NCBI GenBank assembly: GCA_963682025.1
Contig: OY821517.1
Location: 25,587,620-25,651,619 of the forward strand
Direction of reading: 5' to 3'
From: Cordilura impudica
Lineage: Eukaryota > Arthropoda > Insecta > Diptera > Scathophagidae
DNA: 64,000 nt
The notes beneath the pieces are model-generated. The model was not told where the DNA came from. It did not search any database and was given only the letters and a program-made list of their open reading frames with translations. Shown here piece after piece: positions 1 to 11,706 of this stretch; position 1 is the stretch's first letter; the number at the start of each line of letters is the position of its first letter. Position numbers and translations under genes: made by a program.

Positions 1-235
1 TTTACCCAGGTAAATGGTTTATTTTGTGATTGAGAATGATTGTAACAGACAGACAGCTAGACAGACAAACGAACAGTCGGACATCGCTATATCGACTCCA
101 GTTCTTATAAGAATTAAGAAAAATAAATGATCGAAAATTCATTTTTCGATGCGTTACAAACGGAATAACAAACTAATATATTGCCTTCTGCACAGTGTAT
201 TGCAAGGTAAAAAAATGGGTAAACAAATTTTGGTA
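1..235. repeat. Family B dispersed repeat, partial (cut by window edge)
   Basis: The stretch has tandem 'gacagaca' units and then a 'cggacatcgctatatcgact' core, followed by a line shared with 26,640-26,820 (ttacaaacg, a gap, then 'ctgcacagtg'). The shared core and order identify it as the same family as 26,580-26,830 and 46,720-47,172. Nothing coding is seen. Confidence 0.5.
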
Positions 236-1522
236 AACTAAATTTATTATGTTTTAGTCCCAATATTATTTAATATCAATAGCCGAAATGAAAAACCACG
301 TAACTAAGAAAAAAATAAATAAAATCGGGTTTTGATTTATTACGCTACACTGCATTAAAAGCTTTGTCTCCATATTTTTTTACACCCATATAATCAATAA
401 TGACTTTATTTAAGAAAATCAAAAGGACTTAACAATTTTTTCTTCCCCTCTAAAAAAAATATAAAAATGTTGGTTACATGGTTTTGCATTAAAACTAACA
501 ATATACAATTTAAATATATCCATTTACCTACACATACGTAACTTCCTTAAATTATTTTCCAACACATTACTTAAACCATTTAGACTTTGTACTCATACTG
601 AAGTTCAAGTATATTCGTAATTAAAAAAAAAAGAAAACTAAAGAAAAGGCAACAACATTTATAGATAATGTATTTTTACATTTTTCTTAGGTATGCACTA
701 CAAAAGCAACAAATGTGCAATACTAAAAAAAACTATGACAACAACTTATTTTAGCCAAATTGTTGGCGTACCGCACGTGCTTTACAACCTAACGTTAGTG
801 ACTAAATGGCGCCAAAGTGCAAACAATTTAAAAATAACTGTATTTTTTGTAACAATTTCAAATGGAAAGTTTTCGGTTTTAAAATAAAGAACCATTTTAC
901 ATAATAAATTTACATTTTGGTAAATATTTTAAAATTTTAGCGATGTTCGGCATAACAATAATTTTATATTAAAAATATATACATACATATGTATACTCGT
1001 ATTTGGGGACAAGCAATATTTTCATACCGTGATTGCAAAATCACCAGTAACTAAAGTATTCAAATATGTCCTCTTCAATTTTTTATTTCTCAGCATTTTT
1101 AGAATATATGGAATTTTTTTCAATGTTTAGCTTTTTATTTAAAAAAACATAAAAATATTTTCTTGATTTGTTGTGTGAATTTAACTTCAAAAAAGAACTA
1201 CGAGCCCTAACTAAATACTATTATTTCGTACACCAAACATTTTTTGACACCACAACATTCTAGACTACACATTTTACAAAATATTATCGACTACACCACA
1301 AACGTAGTATTTTTCAGAAAAGTTGTTTTTATCTATAATATTAATGGGCAAAGCGATTTCTTGTGACCGATGTAATTTTGTCAGTTTTAAACAGATTTTG
1401 ACCAAGCATACCTCATTTGAAAGGTATTTCTTTTTAGCAGCCCACCTGATTTATAGATTAGCACCGTCTATAACATTTTTTTTTTCTTTTGAGTAAAATT
1501 TGTTTGCTACTAATGCATAAAA
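236..1522. other. AT-rich intergenic DNA, nothing recognised
   Basis: About 1.3 kb of AT-rich sequence with A and T runs. I see no open frame resembling a protein, no terminal inverted repeats and no RNA gene. The text at 1,320-1,400 (ttaatgggcaaagcgatttc, then a cttgtgaccgatgt-type stretch) resembles the 5' end of the Helitron family, so a decayed Helitron 5' end may lie there. Confidence 0.4.
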
Positions 1523-2215
1523 CATGTAAGAAAATTATAGTCGATCTAGACCGACTATACGATACCATATACCATGCGTTTAGAAAATAAGCATAAACCA
1601 AATTTGAGTGGCATTATTATTATTTTTTTCCTTTTAATATGAAAAAGTTCATATCGGATGCTATATTTATACGGTGCTAGTCGAAAAATGGACCGATCCT
1701 GACCATATTTGATAAGACCACTTATTTTTTGCAAAAACATATACAAACCAAATTTGAGAAAAATCTGTGCAATATTTTTGTTTTTTGATAGATTTAAGTG
1801 AAGATCGGGAAGCAGCTTTATATGGGGGCTATGACTAAGAATTGTCCTATAGGGTTTTTTTGTACTACTGATTAATGGGTGTAATAAACAGACACAAACC
1901 CGAAATCTAAATGATAGTTTGGATCATATGGCAATTTAAGTCGATTTCATAGGCGTCATTTGTATTTGTCTGAACATGCACCAATTCCAATAGCGTTCAT
2001 GCTATGGCTGATAGAGGCTTACATACCAAATTTCATCAAAATATGTTTACATTTTCGACCTGTAGTTTGATTACAAGGTTAACATGGACACACAGACGGA
2101 CGGACGATCGGACGGACATCGCTAAATCGACTCAGAAAGTGATTCTGAGTCGATCGGTATAAAAAAAGGTGAGTCTAGGTCAAATATTTTTGGTAGTTAC
2201 AAACAGCAGCACAAA
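1523..2215. repeat. Family A hairpin-ended repeat, copy 1
   Basis: The left end has 'gtaagaaaattatagtcg' followed by the palindrome (tagtcgatctagaccgacta, one mismatch). The body contains the family landmarks: 'gaagatcgggaagcagc', a 'cggacatcgctaaatcgact' core, and 'gattctgagtcgatcggtat'. The right end stops inside the 'ttacaaacagcagcacaaa' segment, where a Helitron 3' fragment begins. Orientation is opposite to copies 2, 5, 7 and 9. Confidence 0.7.
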
Positions 2216-2225
2216 AAATTATCAT

Positions 2226-2411
2226 ACATACATAAATTTATACATATGCTATGTGTTTGAAATTTGTTAATGTGTTTGTTAATGAGTTTGTTATCTTTAT
2301 TCGCAATAATAATAAACCATAAAAGTGTTGGTTTGTGAATTTGCTAAGTTGATAAAAAAAAAAAAGCTGCCTAGAAATTGCACTCGAATTTCGAGCGATG
2401 GAATCTGCTAG
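2226..2411 (+). mobile_element. Non-autonomous Helitron, 3' fragment
   Basis: Plus orientation. It carries the 'ttaaatttgttaatgtg'-type block, then the terminal hairpin ctcgaatttcgag and the end ctgctag followed by T. The 5' half is missing where it abuts family A copy 1. Ends and hairpin match the complete copies at 44,107-44,480 and elsewhere. Confidence 0.7.
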
Positions 2412-2554
2412 TAGGGTATAATTATACAATGCTGTGTGAGTGTTTATTAAATTTGTTAATGTATTTGTAAAAATTATATATGAAAAGCCCTGTGTTGATT
2501 TGAAAAATAATGTTGGAAATAAATCAATAATGGCAATAACAACAATAATTTATT

Positions 2555-2868
2555 TGTTTGATTTATTTTATTTATTTTATTTATTTTATTTATTTTATTT
2601 ATTTTATTTATTTTATTTATTTTATTTATTTTATTTATTTTATTTATTTTATTTATTTTATTTATTTTATTTATTTTATTTATTTTATTTATTTTATTTA
2701 TTTTATTTATTTTATTTATATTAATTATTTTATTTATTTTATTTATTTTATTTATTTAATTTATTTTATTTATTTTATTTATTTTATTTATTTTATTTAT
2801 TTTATTTATTTTATTTATTTTATTTATTTTATTTATTTTATTTATTTAATTTATTTTATTTATTTAAT
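2555..2868. repeat. 9-bp microsatellite (TTTTATTTA)n
   Basis: About 35 units of TTTTATTTA run with few interruptions (ttaattatt near 2,720; tttaattta near 2,755 and 2,845). Because the period is a multiple of three and contains no stop on the plus strand, it yields artificial frames of repeated Tyr-Leu-Phe or Ile-Tyr-Phe. Confidence 0.95.
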
Positions 2869-3339
2869 TTGGTATCCCACCCAACAAGACATGTGATCTT
2901 CAAACAGAGCGGGTTCTAATATATGTTAAATTGATTTATGATGTACAATGGAACTTAAAGCTATTATTTCAATATTTAAATTTAATTAAAAAAGAATTAA
3001 AATAAAAAGATATAAAAAATAAATAAAAATAACTGACTTTAAATAGGAATATTAAGCATTAAGAATAAAAACATCCATATAAGTAAGAAAAAAATTAAAG
3101 TAAAATTGATAAATTAATAATAAAAAAAAGGAGAAAATATAAAAACAAATATAAAATAAAGAATGGAATCAAAAACTAACAATGCAATTTTGATGTATAA
3201 AATATAGAGAAATTACAATACTACTTAGAATAAAAGAAATAAAAGAAAAAGAGGAGAAAAAAAAATATTTATATATTAACTTAAAAGCTATTTTGACAAT
3301 TGTTAATTTCGAATTTCATTATAATAATTGCATATCACA
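2869..3339. other. A-rich intergenic stretch
   Basis: Strongly A-rich sequence (many 'aataaaa' words). No gene, repeat boundary or inverted repeat could be supported. Confidence 0.4.
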
Positions 3340-3527
3340 CGCCCTGTGTTGAATTGTAAATAGAATATCTTTAGGTGGCATATAAAGTGGTTCAAATACC
3401 TTTAGGCTCTTATTTCTGTGTGTTCAACAAATATTTATAATGAAATACACTTTATGAATTAAATAGATTAACAAAATATTTAAAGAAATAAACTTGATTT
3501 TGAATTTCGAGGGCTGGGCTCTGCTGG
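3340..3527 (+). mobile_element. Degenerate Helitron 3' fragment
   Basis: The block 'cctttaggctcttatt' and the terminal segment 'gaatttcgagggctgggct' followed by 'ctgctgg' match the 3' end of the Helitron family, with CTAG altered to CTGG. The terminal hairpin is damaged on its 5' side. The 5' portion is not recognisable. Confidence 0.45.
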
Positions 3528-4629
3528 TTATCTTTAAATTCATAAAATTATGTGCATATATTATGACTCAATGTTTTAAAAAAATCTAATTAACCGTTAG
3601 TTCATTATATTTTATAAAAATAATTTGACCAACGCCGATAGCCTAAGTTGCTAGTGCTTTAACTTTAAGATTTATTATAATTTGAATTGTAATAAATATC
3701 TAATAAATAAATAAATAAATAATAATTTGACCACCATTATTTCGTACAGTGTAACGCATTGTATTTGTCAATTTTTTACACTCTTATAGAGTCTGAAGGT
3801 TCCTGAATTGTGGCTTTCAAACCGCTAAGGGGACACTGTTTGTCACTTCACAATTTCTTTTTCAGGTTTTTAATTGGGTTGATGTCTGAGCTACATGATT
3901 GTTAATCCACAACATTAATTTGTTTTTTTACTGTATAGCAAGATCCACCATTTAATTGGTATACATATTCACCGCAGTCAGCTAGCTTTGGTACTGAAAA
4001 TTTCGTTGTGATAAATTGGTTGTGATTATCAACTATTTAGTTCTGATAAATGAAATCTGTAAATGATGCCATAGAGTATATGTGTGGAAAAAATTTACTT
4101 GATTTAAATGACCCCAGGTCAGATTTTGGCAGTTCTCTCATTGAATGACTGATATTTATTATTGCATGGATTTATACAAACAAGATTATTTTCACTACAA
4201 CTTATACAATATGTGGAATTCAGATAGATCAGATTTACTTTGAATGAAAGGGGACATGCCCACTGTAGTATCCTTGTGAAGTCACACAAACGAAAATCTG
4301 TTTTTTATTGTAGTAGGGCTTAACCGATTTCTTTTCTCGTTTACGCATGTCCCAGCAATGAAATGTCTACTCCAATATTAGAGAAATAATGCAATTTTTC
4401 AGATAGAAGTTAATTTTTCTATAAAAGAAACTATACTTGTCTTTATAAAAAAAACAATAAATAAAAAATTTTAATAAATACTTGTCGGTGGCTGCGATGG
4501 CAGTTTTGTAAGGCCGAATTTAACAATAAATTATTCCCAATAAAACAATTAAATTAATGAGGAATAACGTGTGACGTTTATTTATAAGAAAATAAAATTA
4601 TAAAGTAAAAGGGGTACATTAATATAGTA
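3528..4629. other. Intergenic, no gene seen
   Basis: About 1.1 kb of AT-rich DNA. It includes a short tetranucleotide run (aata)n near 3,700-3,722 preceded by a non-AT-rich 45-bp piece at 3,630-3,675 that could be the tail of a short retroposon, but no promoter boxes or duplication could be confirmed. Confidence 0.35.
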
Positions 4630-5279
4630 CTAGCATATTCCAGCGCTCGAAATTCGAGTGCAATTTCTAGGCAGCTTTATTTTTCAACTTAGCCAATTCA
4701 CAAACCAAAACAAATATTGTGTATGAAATATCAAGTAAAGGCAGTAATGATCAACAATGTAATCAAATTTACATAGGAACGACAAAGAGAGCATTAACTA
4801 CAAGAATGGGAGAACATAGAATGGATATCGCGAAACGCAAAGAATCGACAGCACTTGTACAACTGGCACAGCTGATCTCGAACAAGTGAGGATAATAGAT
4901 AAAGAAAGAATGGAAAGCAAACGATTTACTAAAGAAAGCGTACACGTCCAAAAGCAAATAAACAGAACCATGAACTTAAAGGAAGATACTGACAAAACTT
5001 TTTTGGTTTATTATTATTGAGAATGAAGATAACAAACAAACAAATACATTAATAAATTTAATAAAACACACATAGCATATGCATAATTTTATGTATGTGT
5101 TAGTAGCAACTTTAAGTGCAATTTACGTAAAATAAAGGAAAAAATTTAAAAATATATAAATCTGCAAAACGGCTTAAAAGAAATAGCTTTCAAATAATAT
5201 ACGTTTGGTCAAAATCGGGATAAAACGGTAGAACAAAACATCGGTCACAAGAAATCGCCTAGCCTATTAATATTATAGA
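4630..5279 (-). mobile_element. Non-autonomous Helitron carrying a Penelope fragment
   Basis: On the minus strand the element starts TCTATAATATTAATAGGC and ends with the hairpin and a CTAG terminus, lying between A and T. It is about 650 bp instead of the usual 370-375 bp. The extra 300 bp (about 4,710-5,013) encodes part of a GIY-YIG endonuclease. The related copy at 44,107-44,480 shares the same subfamily text on both sides (cacaaacca ... ttattattatt ... gaatgaagataac) but lacks the insert. Confidence 0.75.
4710..5013 (+). pseudogene. Penelope-like element GIY-YIG endonuclease remnant
   Basis: Translation of the plus strand gives, in the first part, CNQIYIGTTKRALTTRMGEH, the typical 'YIG-TTK-L--R--EH' core of the endonuclease that follows the reverse transcriptase in Penelope-like elements. 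After a frame change near 4,860 it continues with TADLEQVRIIDKERMESKRF and ends near MNLKEDTD, also typical of the C-terminal part of that domain. A stop (ISNK*) closes the first frame, so the product is dead. No reverse transcriptase is present. The piece lies inside a Helitron of opposite orientation. The family call rests on remembered Penelope endonuclease sequences, not a search. Confidence 0.75.
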
Positions 5280-6372
5280 TATGTCTTACCGCAGTGTTGC
5301 CTCCTTACAAACTGACCAAACTAACAATATTAAAAATAAAAAGAAGCATTGTTTGTTATGTGTATAACACATTTAACATACCGGGCTATATTAATAACTA
5401 ACTTGACGAGACGTAAAAAATACTGCAGTAATAGGGTACACACACGACACCACCGTGCTGGCACCATCAAGTGATTGTACAATTAAGATCGAAGCACTAC
5501 CACACCAGCATGCTGGTACAATCATCATTTTAAACAAAATAAATGAATAACTAAATTTGAGCCATTAAGCGGCAATACTGGTCAGAAAAGAAAAACAATT
5601 AACTATAAATGTAAATGTTATTAGTAACTTTATTAAAATGGTGACCGTACCCATCATTGTCTATCATATTGAGTTTAAGGCACATGTGGAGGGCATCAAA
5701 CATTCGGCAAAGCCGATTTTAACACTCTCACTTGTTTATTTTTAAAAATCAATTTCTGTTATCCCCGTTTGTAAATACATTGAGAAGAATTATGTACGTA
5801 CATTGATATTTGAGATAATTTATTTGGGTTTACCTTTCAACGATGGCTTTTGATTTAAAGATAAAGAAAACATGGAAAATTTGACAGTTTTTCGAGTTGA
5901 TAGATGATTTTTATGCTTAATGATGAAACCATGATTTACACTGAGAACGGTGTTCTTCAAAATTCACTAGATCTCTAGTACATGCACATAACTTTAATAA
6001 ACAAATTTATTATTTCTAATATTTATACTACATACATAATATTATGTCGTATTTTTTCCTATTTAGATTAGCTTATCAGGATTTTACTGTATTGTATTTT
6101 TCACTCTATTTTTAATTTTATTAAATTAAAATTGTATGAAATCTAGCGTATCTCTTGTTATTTTGTCACATTTTGGCTTTTATCCATATACGCAATAATA
6201 AAATAGCTAACACTTAAATAGTACCAACAAATTTATATGTTTGGTTATTTTAACAATACAAATTAACACAATATAAACCGGGACCTGACAAATGTACTCT
6301 AGAAGTCTTATAAAATTATGAGTTTCTCGATGCAGCAATTTTATCGTTTATTTTGTAGTTTTACTTTTTGAA
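5280..6372. other. Intergenic; short family B end inside
   Basis: Mostly unassigned AT-rich DNA. At about 5,640-5,745 there is a family B terminus (attcggcaaagccgat hairpin followed by 'ttaacactctcacttgttt'). The interval 5,440-5,530 has a local inverted duplication around 'accaccgtgctggcacc' and 'accacaccagcatgctggta'. No coding signal is seen. Confidence 0.4.
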
Positions 6373-7085
6373 TTTTTATACCCTATACCACTATGTGGTC
6401 AGGGTACAATGAGTATGTGGTGATGTTTATAACTACCAAAAATGGTATGTGTAGGACCATCTTTTATTATACCGCTCGACTTAGAATCGTTTTCTGAGCC
6501 ATCCGTCCGTCCATCAGTCTGTGTGTCCATGTTAACCTTGTAATCATAATATGAATATATTTTGACGAAATTTAGTATATAAGCTTTTATCGACCATAGA
6601 ATGAACGCTATTAAAATTGTTGAGAATCGATGCATGTTCAGACCTAGTCCTATACAAAAAACCCCTATGAGATCGATTTAAATTGCCATAAAATCCAAAC
6701 TATCATTTGATTTATTTGTGTTTAATCAGTAGTCCAAAACTAAAACCTGTAGCACAATTATTAGTCATAGCGCCCATATAAAGCTGTTTCCCGATCTTCA
6801 CCTTATTCTATTAAAAAACAAAAATATTACACAGATTTTTCTCAAATTTGATTTGTATATGTTTTGCAAAAAAATAACTGCCTTTACCAAATATGGTCCT
6901 GATCGGGCCAGTTTCCGACCTAGTCCCCATATACGATATGAACTCCTTCATATTCGAAGGCAAAAAAAAATGAATAAAAATGCCACTCAAATGTTTATTT
7001 CCCATACCCAATTAGTTGGATATAGGAATAATGGTATAGGGTATCATATAGTCGGTTATGACCGACTATAATTTCCTTATTTGTT
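6373..7085. repeat. Family A hairpin-ended repeat, copy 2
   Basis: This is a nearly full copy of about 710 bp. It starts 'tttttataccctatacca' with the hairpin accactatgtggt, passes the 'ccatccgtccgtcc' core and the 'gatcttcac' landmark, and ends with a mutated palindrome (tagtcggttatgaccgacta) followed by 'taatttccttatttg'. Confidence 0.8.
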
Positions 7086-7097
7086 TGTTTTTTTAAA

Positions 7098-7572
7098 CTA
7101 CCAGATCCCAGCCCTCGAAATTCGAGTGAAAATTTTAGGAAATTTTAGTTATTCATTTAATAAAGACCCTAAAGGTATACTCATCAATTTTAGTCAATTC
7201 ACAATTCAACACTTTTTAAATATCGATTGCGTTATTGGTTGATGTCCAAAATTTTTGTCATTGTAATTGGTTTATATCCAAAATTATATTACAATGCAAC
7301 ACAATGATTATTGTGAATGAAAAAAACAAATTCACAAACACACTAACAAATTTAATAAACACATACACATATCATTGTATAATTTTATGTATGTGTTAGT
7401 AGCAACTTTAAATGTAGGGTACTCCAAAAAAATTAAAAAATTAAGAAATCTGTAAATCTGGAGGACAGCCTGGTGAATACCTTTCAAATAAGATACGTTT
7501 GGTCAAAATCGGGAGAAAAATGTGGAACAAATCATCGGTCACATGAAATCGACTAAACTATTATATTATAGA
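7098..7572 (-). mobile_element. Non-autonomous Helitron, full-length diverged copy
   Basis: The CTAG end has mutated (ctacc on the plus strand) but the terminal hairpin ctcgaaattcgag and the 5' end (TCTATAATATAATAG on the minus strand) are present. The middle near 7,230-7,330 is rearranged, with the 'gtccaaaat' block duplicated. Confidence 0.65.
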
Positions 7573-7746
7573 TTTCTAAATATTTTGTGAAACCTTCAAG
7601 TTTGATTTTAAAAATATTTCAATAAAAACAAACAGTGACTTTTGGAGGATGTAACGGCGTCTCAACAATGGCCTGTGGATTATCATCACTCCAAATGCGA
7701 CAATTTTGTTTATTAACGTACCCATTTAACCATTATTTTTTTTATT

Positions 7747-7891
7747 TTGTTTGTAATAAAAATGAGTTTATTTTTTGTGTTGATTTGTGAATTGGCTATA
7801 ATTAATTAGCATACCTTTAGGGTCTTTATTTAATGAAAAAATAAAATTTCCTAGAATTTGCACTCGAATTTCTAGGGCTGGAATCTGCTAG
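7747..7891 (+). mobile_element. Helitron 3' fragment
   Basis: It contains 'gtaataaaaatgagttta', 'aattagcatacctttaggg' and a terminal segment ending ctgctag, followed by T. One hairpin base differs (ctcgaatttctag). The 5' half is absent. Confidence 0.7.
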
Positions 7892-8512
7892 TCTTTATAA
7901 TAAAGCTTAGTTCTTGGCCATAGCATTAATTAATATGCGTTTTATTTCTTCTTGAAAACCACAAGTCTAAAAAAGCACCCTTTATATATGTACATAAGTA
8001 TATGCTAGAAAATTGTTTAACATTTGTTAAAAATTGGCTGAAGTGGCTGATAAAACAAAATTGAAGAATTTATGAAAATATTATTTTAAATAAATAAAAC
8101 AATAATAAAGACAAAAGATGAAGAAAAGAGATTAGATAAAAAAAATCATGTTAACACAAATATATGTATGATCATATACGGTCATATGACTACATATGTA
8201 TATAATCATATAGTCCATCAAATAATAATTAACAGAGTCGACATACATACTTTTATATTTAAAACCAACTCTTTAATAAAAAAAAATTAAAAAAATTGGA
8301 ACTCTAGTCTTACTAGTGCTAATTCAAATAACGCAATGCTAAATTAAAAATATTGCAATATTAATACCGCACAAAAAATTTCACACATTTAGGAAATGGT
8401 GTTTTTTTTGCAACTGAAAATTTTCTTTTTTAAGATTATATTATGTTTAACACAGCTGTTGTTGTAAATTAAAGAAAATATTTGCTTTTTAAAGAAAAAA
8501 AAAATTAAATAG
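7892..8512. other. Intergenic, nothing recognised
   Basis: AT-rich DNA with short 'catatg' palindromes around 8,170-8,210. No gene or transposon terminus could be defined. Confidence 0.4.
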
Positions 8513-8762
8513 CCCAGCAAAATTTTTAACAACCGGTTTCCAACTATTCTAGAATTTTTTCTTGGTACTTGTACGGAACTTGTTCCTACGATCTGAAAGA
8601 TTTATAAGTTCTAGCACTATTTGTTTTACATACCAAAAAAAAACTATTGATAATGTAACAAGTCTTAACGAAAGTCATTCGAGTAGTAGCATAAAGTACG
8701 AGTATATTAAGAGGATCATTAAAAGATCATAGCCCTTATTAGAAATAGAAAACTTTGCTGGG
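8513..8762. repeat. Possible MITE with ccagcaaaa ends
   Basis: The interval begins cccagcaaaattttt and ends aaaactttgctggg, an imperfect inverted repeat of about 14 bp spanning 250 bp. No convincing target duplication is visible, so it could be coincidence. Confidence 0.35.
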
Positions 8763-9690
8763 TCGTGTCTTTTTAAAGAGGTGTGTTTGCCTCATAAAAA
8801 TAAAAGTAGGAGTGTATTAGGGGGTCTGTTATGTACGAAAAAATTTACAAAATTGTCAAAATTTCTAATAAACAAAGTGATTTTGTTGCTTACCTGCCAC
8901 CAACGCGCCATAGCGCGTACAACTTTATCAGAATCCATTGTCTTTATTTGTATTTTATTGTATTAGTATATATTTATATATATTTTAAATATATTATATA
9001 TTTAAATATATTATAAAAAAAATTGTCTTAAACAATTATTTCAGTTATGTAAAATATATTTTTTTAATAAAATATTATCTAAAAACGTTTCGTTGTATCC
9101 AGTAAACTTTTTAGCACAATATGTTTTTTTTTCTTATAATATTTCTTATTTTTCCTTAAACATTTTAAAAACTTTTTTTTATAAATTAATTGACAATATT
9201 TTGGTTTATATTTTTCAATTTTTCAGTTTTTAAATTTTCGTGCTATTGCCTTAATATCTGTTTTAAGACTAAATGCTCTTCGAAATTTAGTTTGCAAAAA
9301 TTCTTTACAATTTATTTTCGAATCTTGTTTTTTTTGCATATTCTTCAGTTTGTCTCTATATTTATATATATATATGCATATATATATATATTATTTTCTT
9401 TCTTTATTATTGCACTAAAAGAAAAATCTCGGCAAAACAAACGTTTTAATTTATATAAATTTTAACTCAATAGTATTTTGATTTAATTGGTCTTTGTTTT
9501 TATTTATTTGTATGTTGTTATACAAAATAAAATAAAATGCTTCATAACATACACAATTTTAATTGCTGCTGACATTTATTTGCATATGATAATTTATGCT
9601 GTGATTTGTTTAGGTTCAAACCAATTTTGAAAAAAAAGCAAACTATTTGATGAACTACTTATTCATTATTAGAAGATGTCATTTAGGTTT
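8763..9690. other. AT-rich intergenic DNA
   Basis: Contains alternating TA runs near 8,970-9,010 and 9,360-9,400. Open frames here are T-rich and have no recognisable protein features. Nothing else is seen. Confidence 0.4.
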
Positions 9691-9694
9691 ACTT

Positions 9695-9745
9695 CAGACC
9701 GAAGCAAGATTGTGTCTAGGCCGACTATACGATACCCTATAATAT
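9695..9745. repeat. Family A terminal fragment
   Basis: Text 'gtgtctaggccgactatac' followed by 'gataccctat' is the hairpin end of family A. Only about 50 bp remain, immediately upstream of the family C element. Confidence 0.55.
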
Positions 9746-9899
9746 GAGTTTCAGGTTATTATTGATTACACTAGCCAACAAGATTTTGGACTGGAGCAAC
9801 CAAATATCTTTCCTAGGGTAATTTGGTGAGCTGAATTCGAATCTGTAAAGGGTTTTTCTCTAGCACGTCTGGTTTTGGAGGCACAAAAAAATGTTTTTA

Positions 9900-11400
9900 T
9901 TCGTTTTTTACATATTAAATCATTAATTTATTTAAAAATCAATGAATTTTCAAAATTGAATGGCGTTATTTAAACGTCGTTTGTATTTTGTTGGTTCGGA
10001 ATAACGTTTTAGAGTCCAGCAATAGTTTCTCAGCATGCCTTTGCCCCAAAACCCCTGATAATTTCTTTAAATTTTCATTAAATCTTGGTGAGCACGATCA
10101 CCTTGTTCGTCGCTCACCGCACCTAGGTTTTGAAGAAAAAAAATCCAAATGCGAATGAATAAAATGCATTTTGAGTGACATTCGTGCACCCAATTCATGC
10201 TAATTTTTCAATAATTCAGCAACAATTTGTTTGCAGTTATCACTCTTATTGTTTCCAAGAAAAATGTCCACGGTGCTCTTGAAAGATTTCCAGGCTGCAT
10301 ATTCTTTCTACAATAAACATTATGAAAAATTGTCATCATTCAATAGCTTCCTGATCTGATGGCCTACAAATATGCCTTCTTTGTTTTTAGCATATGCAAT
10401 TTTAGGAAAAACCGCTAACAAATATTTAAATGCTGCACCATTTTTGTCCAGAGCCTTGACAAAGTTCTTAAAAAGGCCCAATTTTATGTGCAGCGGCGGA
10501 AGAAGAACGTCATTTGGATCAATTAATGGTTTATATGAAATGTTTGTTTTCCTGGTGAATACACAGTTTTCTTTGGCCACTCTGTTCTGAGGAAATGATG
10601 ACATGTAGTGCCACTATCCCATAGACAAAGGAAACAACAATATTTTGTGAAACCTTCTTGCATACCAATCAACAAACCAATGACCTGAAACAGATTAATT
10701 TACAGTTATTTACGATGGTCTATACCATATATACAAGGAAATTTAAGTCACACACCTTAAGGTCACCACAGATCTTCCACTTATGATCGTTGTATTTGAG
10801 TAATGTCAAAATTTCAGTCATTGATTCGTTATTTTCCTTTGTATTAATGGCATGAGCAATTGGTATGGATGGTTTTTCATTCCTATTGTGCAAAAGAAGA
10901 GCATTTAAACTGTACTTAGATCCATCAATAAATAATCTTCATTCAGTTTTGTCATATGGCTGGTTCATTTTTGAAATAAACCATCAACATCAGTAGTGTT
11001 TCTTTTAAAAATATGCAGCCAATTCCAAGCTTCTATCTCTATAGATTGTTACTTTTGTCCCAACTGCAAGATGTTTCCACTGCTCATACAAACTACCACT
11101 GCTGGTGAAAGATGTTTCGGACTCACTGCTCGTGGCACTGGGAATGACTGGTAATGGATCATTTGGTGGACGTTGAACTGGTTTGGAAACTGATGGGGCA
11201 TTCGCGTTAGTAATATTTTTTCGATTTTGGAAATTGAATCTGCAACTTTTGTTAAACATAAATTACAATCGACTTGATTCTCTCCAAAGTACGGGAATTG
11301 AAATATCGAAATAGATCTTCTTACCATTTGACCACTTGTATAAAACAGTTCTGCAACTATTGCAAAACATTGTCGGTGTCCACGGTTTTTCCAAGTTTCC
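9900..11400 (-). pseudogene. Family C element protein, broken
   Basis: The minus strand encodes pieces of a protein family I remember from aphid, hydra and other animal genomes but cannot name by function. In order: an N-terminal piece with 'SKPVQRPPNDPLPVIPSA' and 'TVTIYRDRS'-like text (11,260-11,020); a 'DGSK.SLNALLLH.RN' region (10,930-10,870); 'HKWKICGDLK' (10,800-10,760); an apparent intron (about 10,758 down to 10,686, starting gtgtgtga and ending ctgtttcag); 'VIGLLIGMQEGFTKYCCFLC' and 'LWDSGT'; then DVLLPPLHIKLGLFKNFVKA and KEGIFVGHQIRKLLNDDNFS. Further on come 'MSLKMHF' and an acidic/His 'DEQG..AHQD'-like region, both with stops and frameshifts. A UAA follows NDDNFS at 10,320. It is not functional as it stands. 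Confidence 0.6.
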
Positions 11401-11407
11401 GACAGCA

Positions 11408-11706
11408 AAACCAAATTCCAGCCCTCGAAATTCGAGTGCAAATTCTAGGAAATTTTATTTTTTCACTAAATATAGACCCTATATTAACAAATTTAATACA
11501 TAGCATTGTATAATTTTATGTATGTATTAGTAGCAACTTTAAATGCAATTTACTCAAAATAAAGGAAAAACTTTTAAAATCTGTAAATCTACAAAACGGC
11601 TAAAAAGAAATACCTTTCAAATAATATATGTTTCGTCAAAACCGGTATAAAATGGTAGAACAAAACATCGATCACAAGAAATCGCCTAGCCTATTAATAT
11701 CATAGA
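11408..11706 (-). mobile_element. Non-autonomous Helitron inserted in family C
   Basis: Minus orientation. The 5' end TCTATGATATTAATAGGC and the hairpin near the other end are present; the CTAG terminus is mutated. A block in the middle (missing the cacaaatcaac segment) is deleted, giving about 299 bp. The plus-strand family C copy at 33,740-33,800 reads through the same point without a Helitron, so this is a nested insertion. Confidence 0.75.

Noticed and set aside
2440..2896. Two open frames of repeated Tyr-Leu-Phe and Ile-Tyr-Phe
   Set aside because: They are translations of a 9-bp microsatellite with no stop on that strand; no start context or conserved flank.
8781..9465. Short plus-strand frames in T-rich DNA
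   Set aside because: Low-complexity composition, no domain, no splice or start context that supports a gene.
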